Assembly: GCA_023412715.1 (NCBI GenBank)
Contig: JAEZCC010000002.1
Coordinates: 1 to 64,000, forward strand
Source: Bacillota bacterium
GTDB taxonomy: Bacteria > Bacillota > Clostridia > Oscillospirales > Acutalibacteraceae
Direction: 5' to 3'
Length of the DNA: 64,000 nucleotides
The position numbers and the translations under genes are program-made. Shown here one piece after another: positions 41,271-49,371 of this stretch; within the stretch, counting starts at the first letter, position 1; the number at the start of each line of letters is the position of its first letter. The notes below the pieces were generated by a model. It saw nothing but the letters and a program-made list of their open reading frames with translations, had not been told where the DNA came from and did not search any database.

Positions 41271-42941
41271 TCACAACACGGGAAGGCGATCCTCCTTCGT
41301 CAGGTACCGGGACACCGTCTTCAGAATCAGGCGGGGCAGCACGTCGAAGGTATAGGGCTTATAGACCCGCTCCGACCACTTGTGCGCATCCTTGCCGTAG
41401 GCGCCGTAATTGACGGCGGGAATGCCGATGGACCGGATCTGCCGGATCGGGACCGGGTACAGCGCGTCGAATTCCGGGAAGTTCCGCACGAGCAGCCGGA
41501 TGGATTCTTCCGGGTCGTCGATCTTGAAATAGCTGCTGTCGCTCAGGCTGGGAAAGAACTGCAGAAGCTCGTAATCCTCCCCGCTTTCCGCGGAAAACTG
41601 CTCAAGCAGGCTCCCGAGCTCGCCGTACAGCTTTTTCTCGGCGGGGCGCTCTTCCTTCAGCGTGTTGTGCGGGCAGTAGGGCGGCGCAAAGAACACGACC
41701 ACGGTGGGCACGCCGATCCCGGCCTTTGCGACCAGGCTCTTCACCAGGTGGCAGGAGATTTCACGCTTGTCCGTCCCGGCCTTCAGCTCCTTTTCCGCCT
41801 GCCGCCCGAGGTCCTCTTTCAGGCCCTGCCCCGCGCGGGCCGCGGCGAGGCCCATCAGCTCGTCATAGGTCAGCACCTGCAGCGAATGCTGGTATTTGGA
41901 ATACTGTATCCCGCTGAATTCACAAAAGCGCTCGTAGGAGTCGTTCAATTTGGAGTAGACGTTTTCCAGTGCCTGCATCGCCGTGCCCTTCAGCATTTCG
42001 AGAATCCGCTTCACCGAGTTATTGTGCACGAAATAGTTGAAGTAGACGAACGCCGACTGCGGCGTCTGCACGTTGTAAAAATCCTTCTGGTCCCGCAGAT
42101 GCAGCACGGAGGGCGGCAGGGTGTACTCGCCGTGGTACCCGTCGCAGTAATCGGGGTTCTTGTTCATCAGCCGCACCAGCTCCGCGGCGACCTCCGCGGC
42201 GTCGAAGCCTTCGAAGCACTGCCCCACGTGCGTCTCTTTGCCGCAGACGTAAAAGCAGGGCAGCAGCTTGCCCACGGTGCCGGTATAGACGTAGCGGTGC
42301 GGGTCGCCCCGGTAAAGCGGGCAGGTGTAGTCGTTGTTGACCGCGAAGAGGTAGTCGAGCTTTTCCTCTTTTTTCAGCTTTTCAAAGAAAGCGATCGCCT
42401 CTATGATGCCGGTGTGCAGGTTTTCCTCCACCGGGTTGAACGAAACGAGGATATTGCCGTCGAGCGTTTCCGGCTGCCGGCTCAGATATTTCAGCAGCAC
42501 CATGAAGACGGCGTCGCCGCTTTTCATGTCGCAGGCGCCGCGCCCGAACAGGTAGTCGCCCGAAAACAGGTCGTTCCGGATCTCTTCCGGCAGCGCCATG
42601 GCCTTCATCTGCTCCGGCAGCGCGTCGCACCGGAACGCGTAGGGCTTCAGCGGGCCGAAATCATCGACGCCCACCGTGTCGGTGTGGCCGTGGAAGATCA
42701 GCGTCCTGCCGCTCGTGCTCCCCTCACCTTTCAGAAATGCAAAGACGTTCCTGCGGCCGAGGGGATCGTCCTTCAGCGGCACCGCCTGCAAATAGGAAGG
42801 GTGCTTCTGAAAGTAGGGCAGCGCCTGGAAATACCGCGTGATGGTATCTGCAATCGCGGCTTCGCCGGGGGTCCCGTTGACACTGGGCACCGCGACGAGC
42901 TGCTTCGTCAATTCTTCAATTTCGCCGTACATTCTGAACAT
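41271..42941 (-). CDS. M20-family peptidase, arginine-utilization RocB-like
   Basis: A 556-residue metallohydrolase of the M20 family with the RocB layout. Metal and catalytic motifs: FHGHTDTVG (His and Asp), GRGACDMKSGDAV, FNPVEENLHTG (Glu pair) and a C-terminal GAYGKDAHKWSERV histidine. RocB is linked to arginine catabolism in Bacillus, though its reaction is not firmly settled. Start at 42941 (MFRMYG) with GGGAGGAG upstream. Second gene after the ABC ATPase in the transcript from site C. Likely cleaves an amide or peptide form of the imported substrate. Confidence 0.88.
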   Translation of the reverse strand: MFRMYGEIEELTKQLVAVPSVNGTPGEAAIADTITRYFQALPYFQKHPSYLQAVPLKDDPLGRRNVFAFLKGEGSTSGRTLIFHGHTDTVGVDDFGPLKPYAFRCDALPEQMKAMALPEEIRNDLFSGDYLFGRGACDMKSGDAVFMVLLKYLSRQPETLDGNILVSFNPVEENLHTGIIEAIAFFEKLKKEEKLDYLFAVNNDYTCPLYRGDPHRYVYTGTVGKLLPCFYVCGKETHVGQCFEGFDAAEVAAELVRLMNKNPDYCDGYHGEYTLPPSVLHLRDQKDFYNVQTPQSAFVYFNYFVHNNSVKRILEMLKGTAMQALENVYSKLNDSYERFCEFSGIQYSKYQHSLQVLTYDELMGLAAARAGQGLKEDLGRQAEKELKAGTDKREISCHLVKSLVAKAGIGVPTVVVFFAPPYCPHNTLKEERPAEKKLYGELGSLLEQFSAESGEDYELLQFFPSLSDSSYFKIDDPEESIRLLVRNFPEFDALYPVPIRQIRSIGIPAVNYGAYGKDAHKWSERVYKPYTFDVLPRLILKTVSRYLTKEDRLPVL

Positions 42942-42992
42942 CGGTGGGTCTGTCTCCTCCCGTTCTGAAATTGGGACGGCCGGGGCCGGTGG

Positions 42993-43724
42993 CTAAAACA
43001 TCTTGGAAAGAAACGTTTTCGCGCGCTCGGATTTCGGGCAGGTGAAAAACTCCTTCGGCTCCGCGTCCTCCACAATGACGCAGTCATCCATGAAAACGAC
43101 GCGGCTTGCGACTTCTTTCGCGAAGCCCATCTCGTGCGTGACCAGCAGCATGGTGATGCCCGTTTCCGCAAGGCCCTTGATGACCTCCAGCACCTCGGAG
43201 ACCATCTCCGGGTCAAGCGCGGAGGTCGGCTCGTCGAAGAGGATGACCTCCGGGTCCATGGCCAGCGCCCGCGCGATGGCGACGCGCTGCTTCTGCCCGC
43301 CGGACAGGGTCGCCGGGTACACGCCGGCCTTGTCCCGAAGGCCCACGCGCTCCAGCAGCTCCATCGCGCGTTCCTGCGCCTGTGCCTTCGCCAGGCCCTT
43401 GACCTTGACAGGCGCATAGGTGATGTTCTGAAGAATCGTCATGTGGCCGAACAGATTGAAGTGCTGGAAGACCATGCCGATCTTCTGGCGCACTTGGCGC
43501 ACCGAAACGTTCGGGTCGGTCACTTCGGAGCCGCAGACCACAATCTGGCCGGAGGTCGGGGCCTCAAGCAGGTTGATGCACCGCAGCAGGGTGGATTTTC
43601 CGGAACCGGAGGGGCCGAGGATTGCAACGACTTCGCCTTTTTCTATGTTCAGCGTGATGTCCTTCAGCACGAGCAGATCGCCGAAAGATTTATAAAGACT
43701 TTTGATCCGGACCATCTCTTCCAT
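42993..43724 (-). CDS. Polar amino-acid ABC transporter ATPase (GlnQ/HisP type)
   Basis: A 243-residue ATPase: Walker A GPSGSGKST, Q-loop VFQHFNLFGHMT, signature LSGGQKQR, Walker B VILFDEPTSALD and switch histidine THEMGFA. It energises amino-acid import. No permease or binding protein is adjacent; these lie about 6 kb away at 35813-37453 under the same operator, so one transporter is split between two transcripts. AAAGGGCG precedes the ATG. Confidence 0.95.
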   Translation of the reverse strand: MEEMVRIKSLYKSFGDLLVLKDITLNIEKGEVVAILGPSGSGKSTLLRCINLLEAPTSGQIVVCGSEVTDPNVSVRQVRQKIGMVFQHFNLFGHMTILQNITYAPVKVKGLAKAQAQERAMELLERVGLRDKAGVYPATLSGGQKQRVAIARALAMDPEVILFDEPTSALDPEMVSEVLEVIKGLAETGITMLLVTHEMGFAKEVASRVVFMDDCVIVEDAEPKEFFTCPKSERAKTFLSKMF

Positions 43725-43762
43725 GTTCCGCGCGCCCTTTCCTGCAGAAGTATGCCGCCTGC

Positions 43763-43797
43763 AAAAGAAAAACGAAGGCCGCGGCGGGCGGCCCTTC
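43763..43797 (-). terminator. Leader terminator before the ABC ATPase gene
   Basis: Minus-strand GAAGGGCCGC pairs with GCGGCCTTC (one bulged G) across a five-base loop, followed by TTTTTCTTTT. It lies about 25 bp after the predicted start of transcription from site C. The 3' arm GCCTTCG can also pair with CGAAGGC nearer the 5' end (43814-43820), so two alternative folds exist. Confidence 0.8.
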
Positions 43798-43822
43798 GGC
43801 CGGTGCCCTCAACGCCTTCGTT

Positions 43823-43858
43823 TGAATACAGTATACATACCGTTTCCTCCGTTGTCAA
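43823..43858 (-). promoter_or_regulatory. GntR-regulated promoter of the ABC ATPase-RocB unit (site C)
   Basis: Minus-strand TTGACA (43853-43858), 17-bp spacer, TATACT (43830-43835). The operator TGAATACAGTATACA at 43823-43837 differs from the perfect palindrome at one position and covers the -10 box. It is divergent from site D, the two operators being 66 bp apart. Confidence 0.86.
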
Positions 43859-43881
43859 GATAAAAATCACAAAAAATCGTA

Positions 43882-43917
43882 TTGACATTGGACCGCTGCA
43901 AATGTATACTGTATTCA
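43882..43917 (+). promoter_or_regulatory. GntR-regulated promoter of the deiminase-like operon (site D)
   Basis: TTGACA (43882-43887), 17-bp spacer, TATACT (43905-43910). The operator TGTATACTGTATTCA at 43903-43917 covers the -10 box with one mismatched pair. Same geometry as sites A and C. Confidence 0.87.
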
Positions 43918-43928
43918 AATAACCCGAC

Positions 43929-43965
43929 AAAGATGTCATTGCACAAACGCAATGGCATCTTTTTT
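43929..43965 (+). terminator. Leader terminator before the deiminase-like operon
   Basis: A 14-bp stem (AAAGATGTCATTGC against GCAATGGCATCTTT, one G-T pair) with a six-base loop and a run of T. It begins only about 12 bp after the predicted start, so the terminated RNA would be about 48 bases long. Confidence 0.87.
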
Positions 43966-44001
43966 ATATCACAACACGGTTTCAGAAAGGGGTTCTGCAG
44001 A

Positions 44002-45003
44002 ATGCCGCTGTCGCAAGAAGCATATCACAGGGTTTTAAAACTGTTCCCGCCTTCCCCCTCGCCCGCCTTTGAGGAAGAGGACCAGCTCGTCAGGCACTGG
44101 GGGCACGCCTGGGGCGTGAACAGCGAGATCGGCAAGCTGAGGATGATTTTGCTGCACAGACCGGGGATCGAGATGAAGTGCATCAAAAAAGAGCTTTGGG
44201 ACGACGAGGTGCAGGCCATCATCGCGCCGGACAAATCCTGGTACTGGAGGGACCGTGAAGAGCCGGACCTCGACAGGATGGTCGAAGAGCACGAGGCCTA
44301 CGCCAAGGTCTTCCGCGACAACGGCGTGGAAGTGGTCTACCTCGACGGGGTGGATCCCAACCGCCCGAAGGCCGTGAACGTCCGCGACGTGGGCACCGCC
44401 GTCCCCGGCGGCTTTATCGTGGGCCGGTTCGGGCCTCTGATGCGCCGGGGCGAAGAGCAGCGCGCGTCCCTTTCCGTGGCGAAGCTCGGGATGCCTATCC
44501 TCCGCACCATCAACGGGACCGGCATCTTTGAGGGCGGCAACTTCATGTTCATCGACGACAAGCACGCCGCCGTCGGCTTTTCGCAGCGAACCAACGAAGA
44601 GGGCATCCGCCAGCTGCGCGAGGTCCTGACGCCGATGGGCGTCGAACTGATCGCCCTGCCGCTGACCGGCTTCCGACTGCACATCGACGGCACCTTCATG
44701 ATTGTCGACCACCACAAGGCGATCTACCAGCCGGAAAACGTACCCTATTTCTTCATCAAGAAGCTGGAAGAGCTTGGTTTCGAGCTGATCCAGATCGACC
44801 GCAGGGACCCCGCAAACCCGATCAACTGCGTACCGCTGGAGCCGGGCAAAGTGATTATGAGCACCGGCACGGACGGTACCGCGGAGATTCTGGACAAGCA
44901 CGGAGTCAAGGTCATCCAGGTCGAGTATTCCGAGATCCAGAAAAACGGCGGCGGGCTCCACTGTTCCAGCCTGCCGCTGATCCGTGACAGAATCTATTAC
45001 TGA
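44002..45003 (+). CDS. Arginine-deiminase-fold amidinohydrolase/amidinotransferase-like protein, copy 2
   Basis: A 333-residue guanidino-modifying enzyme. Motifs: NVRDVGTAV with substrate aspartate, FEGGNFMFIDD, the catalytic histidine in LHIDGTFMIV, and catalytic C321 in GGGLHCSSLP. It is longer at the N-terminus than copy 1 (32129-32965), with an extra LVRHWGHAWGVNSEIGKLR block. The reaction class is hydrolysis of a C-N bond in a guanidine or amidine, or amidino transfer. AAAGGGG precedes the ATG at 44002; in-frame codons upstream lie in the leader terminator. First gene of the plus operon from site D. Confidence 0.88.
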   Translation: MPLSQEAYHRVLKLFPPSPSPAFEEEDQLVRHWGHAWGVNSEIGKLRMILLHRPGIEMKCIKKELWDDEVQAIIAPDKSWYWRDREEPDLDRMVEEHEAYAKVFRDNGVEVVYLDGVDPNRPKAVNVRDVGTAVPGGFIVGRFGPLMRRGEEQRASLSVAKLGMPILRTINGTGIFEGGNFMFIDDKHAAVGFSQRTNEEGIRQLREVLTPMGVELIALPLTGFRLHIDGTFMIVDHHKAIYQPENVPYFFIKKLEELGFELIQIDRRDPANPINCVPLEPGKVIMSTGTDGTAEILDKHGVKVIQVEYSEIQKNGGGLHCSSLPLIRDRIYY

Positions 45004-45035
45004 CCGGCGCCGCCCCGCGTGGGCGGACAAAGCAT

Positions 45036-45073
45036 CTTCCGGGCGGCGCGCCTGTTTTTGCGCCGCCCGGAAG
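45036..45073 (+). terminator. Intercistronic hairpin after the deiminase-like gene
   Basis: A perfect 14-bp stem (CTTCCGGGCGGCGC and its complement) with a 10-base T-rich loop and no U-tail. It probably limits or protects message between this gene and the aminotransferase gene. Confidence 0.65.
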
Positions 45074-45107
45074 TCTTCGAATCTGCTTGAATGGGAGAAC
45101 CGTGCGT

Positions 45108-46205
45108 ATGATAAAGGACCTCATCAACAACTATGTGAAGGACTGCCCGGAATACAAAGTCGGGCTGACGATGGACGACGTGAGGGAAGACTATGTGCTT
45201 GCGGAATTCCGGGACGAAATCTGCAAGGTGAATGAAAACGAAAACCTTCTCGGCGTCTCGCCGAAGGCCCAAGAGGCCATGCGCCGGGCCGCCGGGGCGT
45301 GCAACTACTACCCCGAGGGCACGGGAAAGGCCCTGCGGGCAAAGCTTTCCGGACGGTACGGGCTGACCCCTTACAACTATATGATCACCGAAGGGGCGAG
45401 CGTCGCGCTGAACCTGATCGGCGAAGTCTTCCTGCGGCCCGGCGACGAGGTCCTCATCCCGCGGCAGACCTACGGGGCTTACCGCAACGTGGCCATGCGC
45501 TACCAGGGCGTGCCGGTTTTTGTGCCCATGAAGGAAGACAAGGGCATCGACCTCGAGGCCCTGCTGAAAGCGATCCGGCCAAAAACGAAGCTGATCTTCC
45601 TGTGCAACCCGAACAACCCGACGGGCATGTCCTGCGGCGACGGGGAGCTGCTCGCCTTCCTGCGGGAGGTGCCGGAGGACGTCGTCGTGGCCGTGGACGA
45701 GGCCTATTTTCAGTTTATCGGGAAAAAAGGCTACCAGACCGCGCTGAACGCCATTTCGGAAGACCGCTGCCACACCATCGTCGTGCGGACCTTTTCGAAG
45801 GTCTACGGCATGGCGGGCGCAAGGGTCGGCTACATCGTCTCAAGCCTTGAGATCATACGGTACATGAGCCGCATCGTCAACTACTTCTGCACCAACAAGA
45901 TCGCGCTGGACGGCGCCCTCGCCGCCCTGGACGACGCGGATTTCGAAGAATACACGCTCCGCACGGTCGCGGAGCAGAAAAAATACATGACGCGGGAATT
46001 CGAAGCCATGGGGTGGCACGTATGCCCCTCCGACACCAATTTTATTTTTGTGGATTTCGGGGTCCCCCCGAAAGAGCTGTGTGAAAAGCTCCAGAAATCG
46101 GGGATCATCGCCCGCGGGGATTTCGACTTCACCCGCATCTCAACGGGCACGCCGGAGCAGAGCCGCCGCATTGTCGAGACGGTGAAACGCCTGCTGAAGC
46201 CCTGA
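45108..46205 (+). CDS. Class I/II aminotransferase (HisC-like)
   Basis: A 365-residue fold-type I PLP enzyme: NENENLLGVSPKA, YYPEGTGKALR, FLCNPNNPTGMS, VAVDEAYFQF and the PLP lysine in RTFSKVYGMAGARVGY. It resembles histidinol-phosphate aminotransferases, but no his genes are nearby and it sits in a catabolic operon, so it likely transaminates the amino-acid product of the pathway. I use the ATG at 45108 behind GGGAGA; a TTG at 45087 in frame is possible. Confidence 0.9.
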   Translation: MIKDLINNYVKDCPEYKVGLTMDDVREDYVLAEFRDEICKVNENENLLGVSPKAQEAMRRAAGACNYYPEGTGKALRAKLSGRYGLTPYNYMITEGASVALNLIGEVFLRPGDEVLIPRQTYGAYRNVAMRYQGVPVFVPMKEDKGIDLEALLKAIRPKTKLIFLCNPNNPTGMSCGDGELLAFLREVPEDVVVAVDEAYFQFIGKKGYQTALNAISEDRCHTIVVRTFSKVYGMAGARVGYIVSSLEIIRYMSRIVNYFCTNKIALDGALAALDDADFEEYTLRTVAEQKKYMTREFEAMGWHVCPSDTNFIFVDFGVPPKELCEKLQKSGIIARGDFDFTRISTGTPEQSRRIVETVKRLLKP

Positions 46206-46220
46206 GGAACGGAGGACGCC

Positions 46221-47192
46221 ATGAAAATTTTAGTCAGCGATTACCGTGTCAGGCGGGATTACAGCAGAGAAAAATCGATGCTTGCGGAATTTTTGCCCGG
46301 CGCAGTCCTGGAAAGCTACCGCTACGCCGGCGACAGGCGGAAGCTGATTGAAAAGCTCCGCGGGGCGGACGGCCTGCTGACCTGTTTTCTGCCCGTGGAC
46401 CGCGAAGTGCTGAGCCGCGTGCCGGGCCTGAAAATGATCAGCGTCGACGCCGTCGGCTACGGGAACATCGACGTGGAGGCCGCACGGGAATTCCGCGTTT
46501 CGGTCTGCACCCTCGGCGATTACTGTACCGAAGAGGTCGCCGACCACACGCTCGCCCTGATTCTGGCGCTTGAAAAAAACCTGAAGCTGTACGCCGGCCA
46601 GATCGACCGGGAGCACCGGTATTCGGTCTGGGCCGCGCCGCGCCGGCATCGGCTTTCCCTGCAGACGCTGGCGGTCTTCGGCTACGGCAGGATCGGCAGG
46701 GCCGTGGCGAAGCGGGCGCGGGCGTTCGGCCTGCACGTTCTCGCCGTCACCCGCCACCCGGAACGCATCGGTTCCGCGGAAGACGGCGTGGCGTTCGTTT
46801 CTGCCGAAGAGGCGCTGAAAACGGCCGACATCGTTTCAAACCATATGAACCAGACCCCCGAAAACGAAAACTATTTTAATTTTGAAAAATTCTCCCAGAT
46901 GAAGCCGGGCGCGCTTTTCATCAACGTCAGCCGCGGGGCCGGCGTTGATGAAAAGGATCTTCTGCGCGCGCTCGACAGCAAAACGATCGCCGGAGCCGGT
47001 CTCGACGTTCTGAAGGACGCGGACCCGGATCTGGCGGCAAACCCGCTCGTCGGGCGGGAGAACGTCATCCTGACGCCCCACTCCGCGTTCTGCTCCGCCG
47101 AATCCGTGGAATACCTGCAAACCGTCCCGATGATGAACATCATCCATTATTTTAAGGGAGAAACCGACAAAATTTCCCGCATCATCTGCTGA
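46221..47192 (+). CDS. D-isomer-specific 2-hydroxyacid dehydrogenase, copy 1
   Basis: A 323-residue NAD-dependent dehydrogenase. The Rossmann loop GYGRIG, the catalytic Arg region FINVSRGAG, the acidic residue in ENVILTPHSA and the histidine in the same PHSA motif are present. It would reduce the 2-oxoacid made by the preceding aminotransferase to a 2-hydroxyacid, regenerating NAD+, or work in reverse. It starts 15 bp after the aminotransferase stop with CGGAGGA ahead. Confidence 0.92.
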   Translation: MKILVSDYRVRRDYSREKSMLAEFLPGAVLESYRYAGDRRKLIEKLRGADGLLTCFLPVDREVLSRVPGLKMISVDAVGYGNIDVEAAREFRVSVCTLGDYCTEEVADHTLALILALEKNLKLYAGQIDREHRYSVWAAPRRHRLSLQTLAVFGYGRIGRAVAKRARAFGLHVLAVTRHPERIGSAEDGVAFVSAEEALKTADIVSNHMNQTPENENYFNFEKFSQMKPGALFINVSRGAGVDEKDLLRALDSKTIAGAGLDVLKDADPDLAANPLVGRENVILTPHSAFCSAESVEYLQTVPMMNIIHYFKGETDKISRIIC

Positions 47193-47232
47193 AACAGGCC
47201 GCGGGATGCTATGATAAAGGAGAAGCTCTGAA

Positions 47233-48363
47233 ATGGAATTCGAATATTGCCTGCCGGTCGACCTGATCTTCGGCGCCGGGAAAGCCGCCCTGCTTGGGGA
47301 ACAGACCGCCCGGTACGGAAAAAGGGCGCTCATTGTGACCGGCAGAAGCAGCGCCAAAAAATCCGGTCTTTTGGCAAGGGCCGAAAAGCTCCTCGCTTCG
47401 GCGGGCGTGCGGACCTTCCTGTTCGACCGGGTCCTGCCGAACCCGCTTTCGACGACCGCCGCGGAAGGCGCGCAGCTTGCGAAACAGGAGCACTGCGCCG
47501 CCGTCGTCGCACTCGGCGGCGGCAGCATCATGGACTGCGCGAAAGCGATCGCCTTCCTCGCATGCAACGAAGGCGGCGCGTTCGATTATATTTACGGCAG
47601 GAAAACCGGCACCCGCTCCCTGCCCATTGTCGCCGTTCCGACGACGTGCGGCACCGGCAGCGAGGGCAACTGCTTCGCCGTGCTCACCGATCCGGAGACG
47701 AACGACAAGAAGGCCCTGAAGGCCCTGTGCAACACCCCGTCCGTTTCCATCATCGACCCGGAGCTGATGACGACCATGCCGCGCGGGGTCCTCGCCTCCG
47801 TCGGTTTCGACGCGCTCTGCCACAGCATGGAGGCCTATCTCTCCAGAAAAGCGTACCCGCTCGTCGAGGTTCTGGCGCTCTACGCCATCGGCCTGACCGG
47901 CGGAAACCTTGCCGGCGTCTACCGCGACCCATCCGATCTCGAGGGGTGGGCCAGGCTGTCGCTTGCCAGCACGCTGGGGGGCATGGTGATCCAGATGTCC
48001 GGCGTGACGGCGCCCCACGGGCTGGAGCACCCGGTCAGCGGACTGCGCAACATCGTCCACGGCCGTGGCCTCGCCGCGCTGACGCCGGTCATCTACGGCC
48101 GCACCATCGGAAGCGCGCCGGAAAAATTCCGCCGCATCTCTCAGCAGCTCGGCGGCTCGGACGAAAACGACCTGGTGGACACTCTTTACGCGCTGCTGGA
48201 CCGGATCGATCTGCGCACCACGCTCGGCGCCGAGGGGGTGAAGCCGGAAGACATCGGCTGGCTTGCCGAAAACTGCCTGAGGGTGTCGAAACCGAGCCTC
48301 GACGGCTACCCCTGCCCGTTTACGCGGGAGGAGATCCGCGAACTCTACCGGGAAGCAATGTAA
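47233..48363 (+). CDS. Iron-containing alcohol dehydrogenase family protein
   Basis: A 376-residue group III alcohol dehydrogenase: NAD-binding ALGGGSIMDCAKA, PTTCGTGSEGN, the metal aspartate and histidines in GFDALCHSMEAY, GVTAPHGLEHPV and NIVHGRGLA. It reduces an aldehyde or ketone or oxidises an alcohol. In this operon it may handle the carbon-chain aldehyde left after deamination. AAGGAGAAG precedes the ATG. Confidence 0.92.
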   Translation: MEFEYCLPVDLIFGAGKAALLGEQTARYGKRALIVTGRSSAKKSGLLARAEKLLASAGVRTFLFDRVLPNPLSTTAAEGAQLAKQEHCAAVVALGGGSIMDCAKAIAFLACNEGGAFDYIYGRKTGTRSLPIVAVPTTCGTGSEGNCFAVLTDPETNDKKALKALCNTPSVSIIDPELMTTMPRGVLASVGFDALCHSMEAYLSRKAYPLVEVLALYAIGLTGGNLAGVYRDPSDLEGWARLSLASTLGGMVIQMSGVTAPHGLEHPVSGLRNIVHGRGLAALTPVIYGRTIGSAPEKFRRISQQLGGSDENDLVDTLYALLDRIDLRTTLGAEGVKPEDIGWLAENCLRVSKPSLDGYPCPFTREEIRELYREAM

Positions 48364-48408
48364 CAATACTCAAAAGCCCATCCAGCGGCTTCAGGGAGGG
48401 ATTTCTTC

Positions 48409-49371
48409 TTGCCTTATCGCGTCTTGATTCCGGAAGACATTACGGATGCCGGGAAGCGGTATCTTCTCGACCGGGGATACCAGATTAAAATGGGAACCGG
48501 AAGCTCGGAAGAGCAGATCTGCCGCGACGTAGCCGACTGCGACGCCATTCTGGCGCGCACCGCCGTTTACACCAGAAAAATTCTGGAAGCGGGGAAAAAG
48601 CTGAAAGTGATCGGCCGGCACGGCGTCGGCACGGACAACATCGACCTTGCCGCCGCGACGGAGCTTGGCATACAGGTCACGAACGCGCCGGACTCCAACG
48701 CCAATTCCGTGGCGGAGCACACGGTTGCGCTCATCCTCGCCTGCGCCTCGCACCTGGTCAGCATGGACCGTTACTGCCGCCGCGGCCTGTGGCAGAACCG
48801 GACCGGCCTGACGACGACGGAGGTCCGGGGAAAAACGCTCGGCATTGTCGGGGTGGGCAAAACCGGCAGGCTGGTTGCGGAAATGGCGATGAACGGCCTC
48901 GGCATGGACGTCGTCGCCTACAATCACAGGCCGAAACCGCTGCCGCCAGGCATCCGGCCAGCCAAAAGCATGGAAGGGGTTTTCAGCAGCGCGGATTTCG
49001 TTTCGCTGCACATTCCCGCCACGCCGCAGACGGTAGACAGCGTGGGCCGCTCCCTGTTCCGGCTGATGAAAAGCAGCGCATTTTTCATCAACTGTTCCCG
49101 CGGCAGAATCGTCAGGGAGCAGGATCTCTACACGGCGCTTTCCGAGCACTGGATCCAGGGCGCCGCGCTGGACGTATTCCGCCGGGAGCCGCCCGGCCCC
49201 GACAATCCGCTGTTCGCGCTCGACAACATTATCGTAAGCCCGCACAACGCCGGCCTTTCCGACGCGGCGCAGGATCGGATGGGTCTTGACGCGGCGCGCG
49301 GCATCGACGAAGTGCTGAGCGGCAGAGCGCCGACCTGGCCCGTCAACCGGCCGGCTGCGCGGCGGGAATGA
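48409..49371 (+). CDS. D-isomer-specific 2-hydroxyacid dehydrogenase, copy 2 (SerA-like)
   Basis: A 320-residue NAD-dependent dehydrogenase close to the phosphoglycerate dehydrogenase catalytic core: GRHGVGTDNIDL, GIVGVGKTGR, FINCSRGRI and SPHNAG. It lacks a C-terminal ACT domain. It starts at TTG 48409 with AGGGAGGG eight bases ahead; no in-frame ATG is near. The 3' end overlaps the convergent anti-sigma gene by 29 bp. Last gene of the site D operon. Confidence 0.9.
   Translation: MPYRVLIPEDITDAGKRYLLDRGYQIKMGTGSSEEQICRDVADCDAILARTAVYTRKILEAGKKLKVIGRHGVGTDNIDLAAATELGIQVTNAPDSNANSVAEHTVALILACASHLVSMDRYCRRGLWQNRTGLTTTEVRGKTLGIVGVGKTGRLVAEMAMNGLGMDVVAYNHRPKPLPPGIRPAKSMEGVFSSADFVSLHIPATPQTVDSVGRSLFRLMKSSAFFINCSRGRIVREQDLYTALSEHWIQGAALDVFRREPPGPDNPLFALDNIIVSPHNAGLSDAAQDRMGLDAARGIDEVLSGRAPTWPVNRPAARRE

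Noticed and set aside
45108..46205. Histidine biosynthesis gene hisC
   Set aside because: No other his genes are near and it lies inside a substrate-inducible catabolic operon, so only the family name is kept.
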